From: Odoribacter lunatus
GTDB lineage: Bacteria; Bacteroidota; Bacteroidia; Bacteroidales; Marinifilaceae
Length of the DNA stretch: 64,000 bases
Assembly (NCBI RefSeq): GCF_943193135.1
Contig: NZ_CALPCZ010000006.1
Location: forward strand, 45,644 to 109,643
Direction: 5' to 3'
Shown: piece by piece, positions 39,065 to 47,541 of the stretch
Position numbering within the stretch: position 1 is the first letter of the stretch
Layout of the letters: the number at the start of each line of letters is the position of its first letter
The notes under the pieces: generated by a model
Seen by the model: the letters and a program-made list of their open reading frames with translations, nothing else
What the model was told of the DNA's origin: nothing
Databases searched by the model: none
Position numbers and translations under genes: made by a program

Positions 39065-40108
39065 TCAATCCGTTTTCGGTAATACGCTTAACGCTGTCAT
39101 TATTTCTTCCCGGGAGCAATAATTATCTATCACCGGTTTACCAATGTCTTCCAATAGAGTGAAATTAACTCCTTTGCCCTGGTTCTTTTTGTCATGAAGC
39201 ATCCGTTCGTAGAGGAGTTCTGAAGAGAGCGAGAAGGTGTATTCCGGATATAAATCCAATATAAACTGTCTGACCCGATTATAAATATCGCGACTGAATC
39301 CCATTTTCAAGACCGAAAGATATAGTTCTGCGATTATTCCGTAAGCCACTGCATCTCCGTGATAAAATTCCGCCTGTTCCCGCATGGCAATACTTTCCAA
39401 AGCATGCCCTACCGTATGTCCGAAGTTCAGTATTTTACGCAATCCCCGCTCGGTCGGATCCGTCTTGACAACTCTTTCTTTAAAGTTTACGGATTCTTCC
39501 ACCAGGCATAAAAATTCTCTGTCGGATGTATCTATTTCCCGGGATGTAAGAAGTTTTCTTAAATGCCGTCCGCCGGAAAGTAATCCGTGTTTTAACATTT
39601 CGGCAAAACCGGAAAGGAGTTGCCGGCGGGGCAATGTTTTCAAGAAACAAGGGGCAATGATAACTGCTTCCGGCAAGGAGAATGTGCCTATTTCATTTTT
39701 CAAGCCATTGAAGTCTATGCCGGTTTTCCCTCCAACGGATGCGTCAATCTGGGCTAATAAAGTGGTAGGTATGTTGATGAATTTTATCCCCCTTTTAAAG
39801 CAGGAGGCGGCAAATCCTCCCATGTCCGTAACCATTCCTCCACCAAGGTTTATCAACAGGGCGTCTCTCCGCGCTCCCTGCTCGGAAAGCCGCCGCCATA
39901 TCATTTCCACACTTGCCAGTGATTTATGGTTTTCGCCCGCCGGAACGACGATAAGATGCTCCGGAGTTATTTTGTCATTATTTAGCACCGGCAAGCAATC
40001 ATGGCTGGTATTTTCATCCATCAGGATGAAAATCTGTCCGGCTTCGCATTTTTCCAGCAGTCGAATTAATTCCGCCCGAATATCCGATGTGAATAAGACC
40101 AAACTCAT
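39065..40108 (-). CDS. aroB: 3-dehydroquinate synthase
   Basis: Second step of aromatic biosynthesis, converting DAHP to 3-dehydroquinate with NAD and a divalent metal. The 347-aa protein has the NAD motif LINLGGGMVTDMGGFAA (about 94-110), IPTTLLAQIDASVGGKTGID, and the metal-ligand region NFGHTVGHALE near residue 228. Transcribed just before aroA. Confidence 0.95.
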   Translation of the reverse strand: MSLVLFTSDIRAELIRLLEKCEAGQIFILMDENTSHDCLPVLNNDKITPEHLIVVPAGENHKSLASVEMIWRRLSEQGARRDALLINLGGGMVTDMGGFAASCFKRGIKFINIPTTLLAQIDASVGGKTGIDFNGLKNEIGTFSLPEAVIIAPCFLKTLPRRQLLSGFAEMLKHGLLSGGRHLRKLLTSREIDTSDREFLCLVEESVNFKERVVKTDPTERGLRKILNFGHTVGHALESIAMREQAEFYHGDAVAYGIIAELYLSVLKMGFSRDIYNRVRQFILDLYPEYTFSLSSELLYERMLHDKKNQGKGVNFTLLEDIGKPVIDNYCSREEIMTALSVLPKTD

Positions 40109-40124
40109 TTTTCTAAATTTGAAA

Positions 40125-40183
40125 CAAAGATAAAAGCGCCGTTCTTTTTTTCATCGATTTTCAGATATTTTTCCGTAAATTTG
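40125..40183. promoter_or_regulatory. Divergent promoter region aroB / dprA
   Basis: Two outward -7 boxes: TATCTTTG on the minus strand (40125-40132) for aroBA and TAAATTTG on the plus strand (40176-40183) for dprA. Each lies 17-27 bp before the start codon. No clear -33 boxes. Confidence 0.4.
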
Positions 40184-40209
40184 TTATATAACCTTAATTT
40201 TTCCGAACA

Positions 40210-41325
40210 ATGAGCCATGAAAGTTCCCTCCATACGCAAGTAGGCGTTACATTTTTACCCAAACTGAATTCACGGGTGTACATTCCTTTATTCGAGGCTT
40301 GCGGAGGTTTTGAAGGATTCTTTCTGGAAAGTGATGCCGCCCTGAATGCGCTTTATCCGAAATTTCATCTTAAAAAGGATTGTTTTAACCGGAAGCAGGC
40401 TTTAGAAAGGGCGAAAAGAGAACTCGAATATATTGACCGTCTGGCCATTCGGGTTTGCAGTACAGAACATTACCAGTATCCTTTTTTATTAGGCCAATGC
40501 GAGGATGCCCCTTTGGTATTTTATTACAAAGGGGAATTATATACGGATGACAGGCAGTATATCGCAATAGTAGGTACCCGTAAAGCATCCGTACATTGCC
40601 GTTGCCGCGTGGAACGGATTATTGAAGAATTACATACCTTTTGTCCGTCTCTGGTTACGGTAAGCGGGCTGGCTTTCGGCATTGATATTACGGCTCACCA
40701 AGCGAGCCTGAAATACGATGTTCCCACGTATGCGGTTTTAGGGCACGGTTTGCACACCATCTACCCTGCCTCTCATAAAAATCTTGCGGAAAAGATTGTT
40801 GCCCAAAAGGGTGCGTTGATTACGGAGTTTCCTTGTCTCAGTTCTATTTTCCCTGCCAATTTTTTACAACGCAACCGGATTATTGCCGGACTTTGCCAAG
40901 CGACTTTTATCGCGGAGTCCGCCGTAAAAGGAGGTGCCATGGCTACCGCCCGGATTGCCCAATCGTATGCCCGGGAGGTTATGGCACTACCCGGCCGCCC
41001 GGAAGATAGCATGTCTGCCGGATGTAATTGGCTTATCAAGCAGAATATTGCCGCTTTAGTAGAGAACGGGAAGGATATTGCTCAAATCATGGGAATCAAC
41101 ACAGAACTCCCCGCTCTTTCACAAGATGAAAAACCGACGTTGTTTCCCGACGATTCTCCGGAAGCTATTGTCCTCCGTATCCTGACGGAACATCAAGGAC
41201 TGGATATTGACCGGTTGAGTATATATAGTCAAATACCCATGGGTAAATTGTCCGCCCTTTTGACAAAGCTGGAACTGGAAGAACATATTCTTGCCCTGCC
41301 CGGGAAAAATTATATTATAAAGTAA
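40210..41325 (+). CDS. dprA: DNA-processing protein DprA
   Basis: Loads RecA on incoming single-stranded DNA during natural transformation. The 371-aa protein has an N-terminal SAM-like part, the Rossmann-type DprA domain (about 100-290) with YIAIVGTRKASVH, VSGLAFGIDITAH and FLQRNRIIAGL, and a C-terminal winged helix (about 315-371). Length is normal. It stands alone between aroB and gdhA. Confidence 0.93.
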   Translation: MSHESSLHTQVGVTFLPKLNSRVYIPLFEACGGFEGFFLESDAALNALYPKFHLKKDCFNRKQALERAKRELEYIDRLAIRVCSTEHYQYPFLLGQCEDAPLVFYYKGELYTDDRQYIAIVGTRKASVHCRCRVERIIEELHTFCPSLVTVSGLAFGIDITAHQASLKYDVPTYAVLGHGLHTIYPASHKNLAEKIVAQKGALITEFPCLSSIFPANFLQRNRIIAGLCQATFIAESAVKGGAMATARIAQSYAREVMALPGRPEDSMSAGCNWLIKQNIAALVENGKDIAQIMGINTELPALSQDEKPTLFPDDSPEAIVLRILTEHQGLDIDRLSIYSQIPMGKLSALLTKLELEEHILALPGKNYIIK

Positions 41326-41348
41326 ATTAAAAAAATAGATGTAAATAT

Positions 41349-41378
41349 TTTGGGATATTAAATAAATAGGTAATTTTG
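41349..41378 (+). promoter_or_regulatory. Promoter of gdhA
   Basis: TAATTTTG (41371-41378) matches the -7 box, with TTTG at 41349-41352, 18 nt upstream. It leaves a leader of about 65 nt. Confidence 0.5.
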
Positions 41379-41450
41379 AAGCGCTGAAAACGTTTGTGTT
41401 TTCAATCCAAAAGTTAGTCGTTTATTACGCAAAGATTAAAGTTATACCAC

Positions 41451-42785
41451 ATGAGAGCAGAAATTAAAGAATTCATGGATGCCTTAAAGGCAAAGACTGT
41501 AGGTGAGACCGAATTTCACCAAGCTGTAGAAGAAGTTATTGAGACGGTATGGGATACCTATCAGGCTAATCCGAAATACAAGGCCAATAAGATTCTGGAA
41601 AAGATGGTTGAACCTGAAAGAGTAATCATGTTCAGAGTTCCATGGATTGACGATAAAGGTGAAGTACAAATCAACCGGGGCTATCGTGTACAATTCAACA
41701 GTGCTATCGGCCCGTACAAGGGAGGTTTACGTTTCCACCCGTCTGTAACGCTTGGTGGATTAAAATTCTTAGGTTTTGAACAAACTTTCAAAAATTCTTT
41801 GACTACTTTGCCGATGGGCGGTGGTAAAGGTGGTTCTGACTTCAATCCGAAAGGAAAATCAGACAATGAAGTAATGCGTTTCTGCCAAAGTTTTATGACG
41901 GAACTTTGCAAACATATCGGCGCCGATACGGATGTACCTGCCGGAGATATCGGGGTAGGTGGACGTGAAATCGGCTATTTGTTCGGCCAATACAAGAGAA
42001 TCCGCAATGAGTTTGTCGGCGTATTGACAGGCAAGAACAGAGAGTTCGGCGGTTCCCGTGTTCGTCCGGAGGCTACGGGTTACGGTACGGTGTATTTCGC
42101 TCAACATATGTTGAAAGAAAAAGGACAGGAAATCAAAGGCAAGACGGTGGCTATCTCCGGTTTCGGTAATGTGGCTTGGGGTGCTGCACAGAAACTTGTT
42201 CAATTGGGAGCTAAATTAGTTACCATTTCCGGTCCGGACGGATATATTTATGACGAGAAAGGCATCACACAGGAAGGTGTTGATTATATGCTTGAATTAC
42301 GTGCCAGCAACAATGATGTTGTTGAACCGTATGCAAAGAAATTCGGTGCCAAGTTCTTCGCTAAGAAGAAACCGTGGGAAGTAAAATGCGACATCGCTTT
42401 CCCATGCGCAATCCAGAACGAATTGAATGAAGAAGACGCAAAACAATTGGTTGCCAACGGTTGCCAAATGGTTGTAGAAACTTCCAATATGGGTTGCACG
42501 GCAGAAGCTGTAAAATACTTGAATTCCCACATCTCTTTTGCACCGGGTAAGGCTGCCAATGCGGGAGGTGTTGCCGTGTCCGGTTTGGAAATGAGCCAAA
42601 ACTCCATGCGTTATAGTTGGACAGCAGAAGAAGTAGATCAAAAACTGTCCCAAATCATGAAAGACATTCATGATACTTGTGTTAAATTCGGCAAGACCGG
42701 AGATAAGATTGACTATGTAAAAGGAGCAAACATCGGCGGCTTTATCAAAGTTGCAGAAGCGATGTGCGCCCAAGGACATGTATAA
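41451..42785 (+). CDS. gdhA: NADP-type glutamate dehydrogenase
   Basis: Assimilates ammonia by reductive amination of 2-oxoglutarate. The 444-aa hexameric-type enzyme has the catalytic-lysine segment GPYKGGLRFHPSV (about 90-102) and PMGGGKGGSDF (about 123-133), the VSGFGNVAWGA nucleotide motif, and SNMGCTAEA. Length fits the short bacterial NADP(H) class rather than the 180-kDa type. Followed by a strong terminator. Confidence 0.96.
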   Translation: MRAEIKEFMDALKAKTVGETEFHQAVEEVIETVWDTYQANPKYKANKILEKMVEPERVIMFRVPWIDDKGEVQINRGYRVQFNSAIGPYKGGLRFHPSVTLGGLKFLGFEQTFKNSLTTLPMGGGKGGSDFNPKGKSDNEVMRFCQSFMTELCKHIGADTDVPAGDIGVGGREIGYLFGQYKRIRNEFVGVLTGKNREFGGSRVRPEATGYGTVYFAQHMLKEKGQEIKGKTVAISGFGNVAWGAAQKLVQLGAKLVTISGPDGYIYDEKGITQEGVDYMLELRASNNDVVEPYAKKFGAKFFAKKKPWEVKCDIAFPCAIQNELNEEDAKQLVANGCQMVVETSNMGCTAEAVKYLNSHISFAPGKAANAGGVAVSGLEMSQNSMRYSWTAEEVDQKLSQIMKDIHDTCVKFGKTGDKIDYVKGANIGGFIKVAEAMCAQGHV

Positions 42786-42814
42786 TAAACCATGTAAATT
42801 CCCATTAGATGGTA

Positions 42815-42858
42815 GAGACCTGTCTGACCGCGAGGTTGGGCGGGTCTCGTTTTTTTAT
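42815..42858 (+). terminator. Terminator of gdhA
   Basis: GAGACC (42815-42820) pairs with GGTCTC (42843-42848) and the stem extends inward through imperfect pairs; GTTTTTTTATTT follows. It ends just 8 bp before the tatD start. Confidence 0.8.
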
Positions 42859-42865
42859 TTCAGCT

Positions 42866-43624
42866 ATGTTTATTGATACACATTCGCACATTTACGGCGA
42901 GGAATTCAAAGATGAGCGCAAAGAGGTAGTCGAACGGGCAAAAGCTGCCGGAGTAGAAAGGATTATCCTGCCCGATATTGACGAGACAACCCGTTCCGCG
43001 ATGCTGGAGTTGTCGGAAGAATATCCGGGGATGATGTTTCCCACTATAGGACTACATCCCACATCAGTCAATGAAGATTATAAAACCGAATTAAAGAAAG
43101 TGGAGAAAGCATTAGGGGAACATCGATTTTACGGCATAGGAGAATGCGGTATTGATTTGTATTGGGATAAGACTTATTATAAAGAACAGTTTCATGCATT
43201 TTCTTATCAATTGGGCCTGGCAAAAGAGACCAATCTGCCTGTAATTATCCATTCCCGGGATTCCTTGAACGAGATCTTTAAAGCGTTAAAGCCGTATCCT
43301 TATATAAAAGGTGTTTTTCATTGCTTCCCAGGTAATGCAGAAGAGGCACGACGAGTTATCGGCGACGGTTTTATGCTGGGTATCGGAGGGGTAGTGACAT
43401 TTAAAAACAGTCCTATGGCACAAGTTGTACAAGAAGTCGGTATCGGCTCTCTGCTTTTGGAAACCGATTCGCCTTATCTGACACCTGTACCTCATCGAGG
43501 AAAGAGAAATGAAAGTGCCTATATTCCCATTATCGCGCAAAAAATAGCCGAATTAACTCAAACCGATTTGAAAAAAGTTCAGGAGGTTACGAGTCAAAAT
43601 GCGATGAATTTATTTACTTTGTGA
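42866..43624 (+). CDS. TatD family metal-dependent hydrolase
   Basis: A 252-aa TIM-barrel nuclease/hydrolase. Metal-binding motifs: IDTHSHI at the N-terminus, IGECGID near 85-92, VIIHSR near 127, VFHCFPG near 152, and LETDSPYL near 205. The frame is open 19 codons upstream but that part lies over the gdhA terminator, so the start was set at 42866. TatD proteins act as 3'-5' exonucleases or deoxynucleotide hydrolases. Followed 18 bp later by the asparaginase gene. Confidence 0.92.
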   Translation: MFIDTHSHIYGEEFKDERKEVVERAKAAGVERIILPDIDETTRSAMLELSEEYPGMMFPTIGLHPTSVNEDYKTELKKVEKALGEHRFYGIGECGIDLYWDKTYYKEQFHAFSYQLGLAKETNLPVIIHSRDSLNEIFKALKPYPYIKGVFHCFPGNAEEARRVIGDGFMLGIGGVVTFKNSPMAQVVQEVGIGSLLLETDSPYLTPVPHRGKRNESAYIPIIAQKIAELTQTDLKKVQEVTSQNAMNLFTL

Positions 43625-43642
43625 TACCAACAATAAGAATAA

Positions 43643-44683
43643 ATGGAAAAATCAGTCCTTATCATATATACCGGCGGTACTATCGGAATGATTAATAATC
43701 CGGAGACGGGCGCATTGTCACCATTCAATTTTGAACAGATTGTTCAAGAGGTGCCGGAGATTAAAGAGTTCGGCTTTACTATAGACAGTTATACGTTACC
43801 GGAAATTATAGATTCTTCGGATGTCAGAACTTGTCTGTGGAAAGAGCTCTGCCAGATTATTATAAAACATTACGATGATTATTGCGGATTTGTTATTCTG
43901 CACGGTACGGACACAATGGCCTATTCCGCCTCGGCACTTAGTTTCATGCTATCCAACCTGACAAAACCTGTTGTTTTTACAGGTTCCCAATTACCTATCG
44001 GCACAATCCGGACAGATGGCCGGGAGAATTTGATTGCCGCTCTGGAGATTGCAGCCGCTTACAATAATGACAAGGCTATTGTTCCGGAAGTATGTATTCT
44101 TTTCGGTGATAAATTATTCCGAGGGAATCGCACGACTAAAATTAACTCGGAGAGTTTTGACGCTTTCCAATCAACCAATTATCCGCCGTTGGCAGAAATC
44201 GGCATTCACATCCATTACAATTACGACGCAATAGATTATTCGCCCCGGATGGCACCTGTTTCGGCTTTTTGCGAAATGGATACTCATATTGTCATCTTAA
44301 AATTGTTTCCGGGTATCCGTCCGGAGGTCATGGAGGCTATCCTCCGCATTCCCAATTTAAAAGGTGTAGTCTTAGAGAGTTACGGTGCCGGGAATGCTCC
44401 TTCCAATGCTCAATTTCTGACATTTATCCAAGAAGCTATTCAGAAAGGTATTATTATTTACAATGTGACCCAATGCCAGGGAGGAGCAGTTGAAATGGGA
44501 CGCTATGAAACGAGCAGAAATTTATTAAACATCGGAGTTTCAAGCGGATATGACATTACCACAGAAGCTGCTGTCTGTAAAATGATGTATTTATTAGGAC
44601 AAGGAAAAGACGCTAATGAAATTAAAAAAAGATTAAATTCTCCCCTGAAAGGAGAAATTACGATAAATCGTGTTGGGTTTTAA
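43643..44683 (+). CDS. ansA: Type I asparaginase
   Basis: Hydrolyses L-asparagine to aspartate and ammonia. The 346-aa cytoplasmic-type enzyme has both threonine active-site motifs, IYTGGTIGM near residue 8 and LHGTDTMAYSASAL near residue 93, and lacks a signal peptide, which fits the low-affinity type I class. Its 3' end overlaps the putative -33 element for the exb operon. Confidence 0.93.
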   Translation: MEKSVLIIYTGGTIGMINNPETGALSPFNFEQIVQEVPEIKEFGFTIDSYTLPEIIDSSDVRTCLWKELCQIIIKHYDDYCGFVILHGTDTMAYSASALSFMLSNLTKPVVFTGSQLPIGTIRTDGRENLIAALEIAAAYNNDKAIVPEVCILFGDKLFRGNRTTKINSESFDAFQSTNYPPLAEIGIHIHYNYDAIDYSPRMAPVSAFCEMDTHIVILKLFPGIRPEVMEAILRIPNLKGVVLESYGAGNAPSNAQFLTFIQEAIQKGIIIYNVTQCQGGAVEMGRYETSRNLLNIGVSSGYDITTEAAVCKMMYLLGQGKDANEIKKRLNSPLKGEITINRVGF

Positions 44684-44701
44684 CATTTTTTTTGTACCTT
44701 G
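44673..44701 (+). promoter_or_regulatory. Probable promoter of the exb operon
   Basis: TTG at 44673-44675 and TACCTTG at 44695-44701 with a 19-nt spacer. The -7 box is imperfect (TAnnTTTG expected). The transcript would carry a 5' leader of about 100 nt. Confidence 0.35.
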
Positions 44702-44810
44702 CCCCCATTATTTGAAGTCTCCTGTATAGGAAACGTTGTAAATTTCAAAAGAGAGAATATATAGAGTTAAATTTTAATTTTTTATAAACTAAAAATCAGT
44801 TAAATTGATC

Positions 44811-45608
44811 ATGAGAAAATTATTCGCACTCATAGCAGTTTTAGGAATGCTTACATTCGGAGCATCATCTATGCTTAAAGCACAAGAAGCAACAGAAGCT
44901 ACGGAAACCGAACAGGTTGAAACAACAACCACGGTTATTAGTTCAAGCGACGAAGATGTTGTAGAAAGTACGAGTTTGCACGCAGCAATCAAACAGAAAT
45001 TCATCGAAGGTGGTGCCGGATTTATGGCAGCCGTTATTCTTTGCTTGATTTTCGGTTTGGCTATTGCTATTGAAAGAGTTATTTATTTGAACTTGTCTGA
45101 TACCAACACCAAGAAATTAGTTGCCGGTGTTGAAGACGCTTTGAACAATGGCGGTGTTGAAGCAGCAAAAGATTATTGCCGTAATCAAAGAGGTCCTGTT
45201 GCCAGCATTTTCTATCAAGGTTTGATGCGCTATGACCAAGGTGTAGACATGGTTGAAAAATCAGTTGTATCTTACGGTTCTGTACAGATGGGTCTTTTGG
45301 AAAAAGGTTTGACCTGGATTTCTTTGTTCATCGCTATCGCTCCGATGATGGGATTCTTGGGAACTGTAATCGGTATGATCGAAGCCTTCGATAATATTCA
45401 GGCAGCAGGTGATATGAGCCCGGCATTGGTTGCAGGAGGTATCAAGGTTGCTTTGATTACAACCGTAGGTGGTTTGATCGTAGCTATGATTCTTCAGGTA
45501 TTCTTCAACTACTGTAATTCAAAAATCGAAGGCATTGTAAACAATATGGAAGATGCTTCCGTTAGTTTGTTGGATATCTTAGTAAAATACAATCAAAAAA
45601 ATAAATAA
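44811..45608 (+). CDS. exbB: ExbB-type proton channel with N-terminal signal segment
   Basis: A 265-aa MotA/TolQ/ExbB protein. It has an N-terminal signal-like helix (MRKLFALIAVLGMLTFGAS) and an acidic Glu/Thr-rich periplasmic stretch (about 24-55) before the three core helices. The ExbB signature IAPMMGFLGTVIGMIEAF lies near 182-199 and TTVGGLIVAM near 223. Forms the proton channel that powers TonB. The start is the ATG at 44811; an in-frame TTG two codons earlier is less likely. First of four genes with 5-37 bp gaps. Confidence 0.92.
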   Translation: MRKLFALIAVLGMLTFGASSMLKAQEATEATETEQVETTTTVISSSDEDVVESTSLHAAIKQKFIEGGAGFMAAVILCLIFGLAIAIERVIYLNLSDTNTKKLVAGVEDALNNGGVEAAKDYCRNQRGPVASIFYQGLMRYDQGVDMVEKSVVSYGSVQMGLLEKGLTWISLFIAIAPMMGFLGTVIGMIEAFDNIQAAGDMSPALVAGGIKVALITTVGGLIVAMILQVFFNYCNSKIEGIVNNMEDASVSLLDILVKYNQKNK

Positions 45609-45613
45609 TAACC

Positions 45614-46054
45614 ATGACTGAGAAAATTTTAAAAATCGTCACAATCGCAATGTTTGCCATTACGGTGGTTATTTTGGGTTTCTTTATCTTCGGAGGAGAG
45701 GTGCCCGATCAAATTTACACCACCCCCGTATATACGGCACCATTACTGAATTGGGCATATACTTTGTTTATCATTGCAGTTATTTCAGCATTGATATTCC
45801 CGATTGTACGTCTATTCACCCGCCCCAAACAGGCTGTAAGAAGCTTTATGGGATTGGCTGTTTTAGTCGTAGTGGTATTGATTGCTTATGCAATGGCTGA
45901 CGGCACTCCGATGAATATTATCGGTTATACCGGTCCGGATAATGTACCTTCCCGTTTAATATTCTCGGATACGATTATTTATACAATGTATATTCTCTTC
46001 GGAGGTGCAATTATCTCAATTATTGCCACCGAATTTTTGAGAAAAATAAGATAA
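45614..46054 (+). CDS. Small polytopic membrane protein of the exb operon
   Basis: A 146-aa protein with about four membrane helices (near 7-27, 50-68, 78-95 and 120-140). No recognised motif. Its position between exbB and exbD, 5 bp after exbB, is typical in Bacteroidota and suggests an accessory component of the TonB motor. Confidence 0.78.
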   Translation: MTEKILKIVTIAMFAITVVILGFFIFGGEVPDQIYTTPVYTAPLLNWAYTLFIIAVISALIFPIVRLFTRPKQAVRSFMGLAVLVVVVLIAYAMADGTPMNIIGYTGPDNVPSRLIFSDTIIYTMYILFGGAIISIIATEFLRKIR

Positions 46055-46091
46055 TCATTCCCCTTCGGGGGATTAGATAAAAAATAATAAT

Positions 46092-46667
46092 ATGGCAAAA
46101 AAAACACCGGAAGTCAATGCGACTTCGACTGCAGACATCGCCTTCTTGTTGCTTGTATTCTTTTTGGCTACAACAACAATGAATGTAGACTCTGGTATGT
46201 TCCGAAGACTACCGCCATATCAGCCGGATAATACTGAAGCACCCAAAATTGCAAAGAGAAATATTTTGCAGATTTTGGTAAATAAAGATAATTTGCTTTC
46301 GGTGAATGGGGAGATTTTGGACGTAACCCGTCTGAAAAAAGAAGCTCTCGATTTTATCCTAAATCCGGCCAATGACGAGAATCTTCCGGAAAAATCAGTA
46401 AAAGAAATCGAAGGTTTGGGCAATGTTGAAGTTTCCAAAGGAGTAATTTCCCTGCAAAGTGACAAGGGTACTTCTTACGAAATGTATATTGCCGTACAAG
46501 ACCAACTGGCAGCTGCATTTAATGAGGCAAGAGACCGCAAATCTGTATCTAAATGGGGTAAAAAATACAATGACTTGAACAGCGACCAACAGGAAGCAAT
46601 TAAGAAATGGGTCCCCATGTCTATATCTGAAGCAGAACCTAAAAATATAGGAGGAAAGAAAAAGTAA
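46092..46667 (+). CDS. exbD: ExbD family biopolymer transport protein
   Basis: A 191-aa protein with a single N-terminal helix. The ATSTADIAFLLLVFFLATTTM segment (residues 10-30) contains the ExbD proton-pathway aspartate (Asp15). The periplasmic part (about 35-191) is longer than in E. coli ExbD and contains a helical insertion. Overlaps the next exbD by 1 bp (TAATG). Confidence 0.9.
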   Translation: MAKKTPEVNATSTADIAFLLLVFFLATTTMNVDSGMFRRLPPYQPDNTEAPKIAKRNILQILVNKDNLLSVNGEILDVTRLKKEALDFILNPANDENLPEKSVKEIEGLGNVEVSKGVISLQSDKGTSYEMYIAVQDQLAAAFNEARDRKSVSKWGKKYNDLNSDQQEAIKKWVPMSISEAEPKNIGGKKK

Positions 46668-47137
46668 TGGCAAAGTTTAAAAAAGACAGTAAAAAGGAGA
46701 CTCCGGCTATTTCTACCGCGTCACTACCTGATATTGTATTCATGCTGTTGTTCTTCTTCATGGTAAGTACTACTATGCGTGAAGTGACCCTCATGGTTCA
46801 AAACAATATGCCCCAGGCAACACAGATAGCAAAGCTAGAGAAGAAATCGTTGGTCAGCAATATCTATGTTGGAAAGCCGACACAGCAATACCAGAAGGCC
46901 TACGGAACGGAACCTCGTATTCAATTGAACGACCGTTTTGCTACTCTTCAGGAGTTGGGTTCGTTCATTGCAGCCGAGCGTGAAGCGCGTAAGGAAGAGG
47001 ATAGAAATAGTATTACGAACAACCTGAAAATACAATCTCAAACAACGATGGGTATTGTGACTGATATTAAACAGGAATTACGTAAGGCTAATTCTTTAAG
47101 AATCAATTACGGTTCAAGACAAAAAGTCCAGAATTGA
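46667..47137 (+). CDS. exbD: Second ExbD family protein
   Basis: A 156-aa ExbD: SLPDIVFMLLFFFMVSTTM (about 18-36) holds the conserved aspartate (Asp21) in the membrane helix. Two different ExbD proteins in one operon are normal in Bacteroidota and may form hetero-dimers in the ExbB pore. Last gene before a strong terminator and the tRNA-Arg. Confidence 0.9.
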   Translation: MAKFKKDSKKETPAISTASLPDIVFMLLFFFMVSTTMREVTLMVQNNMPQATQIAKLEKKSLVSNIYVGKPTQQYQKAYGTEPRIQLNDRFATLQELGSFIAAEREARKEEDRNSITNNLKIQSQTTMGIVTDIKQELRKANSLRINYGSRQKVQN

Positions 47138-47151
47138 TTTATATTTGAAAT

Positions 47152-47188
47152 AAAAAAGAGGGGGATTTATCCCCCTTTTTTTATTTTA
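47152..47188 (+). terminator. Terminator of the exb operon
   Basis: AAAAAAGAGGGGG pairs with CCCCCTTTTTTT around ATTTAT; a long T tract follows. Confidence 0.9.
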
Positions 47189-47212
47189 ATTTATTATTTT
47201 TGCAACACATTT

Positions 47213-47284
47213 GGTTCCGTAGTTCAATGGATAGAATGAAGGATTCCGGTTCCTTTGATTGGGGTTCGAGTCCCCACGGGATCA
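47213..47284 (+). tRNA. tRNA-Arg (CCG), probable integration site
   Basis: Acceptor GGTTCCG pairs with CGGGATC (with two G-U pairs), anticodon stem AAGGA/TCCTT holds loop TTCCGGT (anticodon CCG), T arm TGGGG/CCCCA. CCA is not encoded (ACA follows), unlike the tRNA-Ala in this window. An integrase gene begins 257 bp downstream, so the 3' end of this tRNA is the likely attachment site of the island to its right. Confidence 0.93.
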
Positions 47285-47320
47285 CAGAAAAAAACGCCAA
47301 ACGGCGACCAAGTTAAGCCA

Positions 47321-47356
47321 AACCTTTCTAAACGAACGTTTTAGAAAGGTTTTTTC
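47321..47356 (+). terminator. Terminator after tRNA-Arg
   Basis: AACCTTTCTAAA pairs with TTTAGAAAGGTT around a 7-nt loop, followed by TTTTTCTTTT. It separates the tRNA from the integrase gene and probably lies on the island side of the attachment site. Confidence 0.85.
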
Positions 47357-47541
47357 TTTTCAGATGTACCTTTTCGGAGACAAGAAAAAGCCACTTTAAG
47401 ACAAAAAATCGTTACTGAATCGTTACGGTAAAAATCGTAACGATTTTAACACTAATTCATTGATTTGGCGTCGTTTGTCTCTTGTCTGTCTGCTTTTGTT
47501 TCACGGAATTACCATAGTTTTGTCAACCAAAAGTAGAGGCC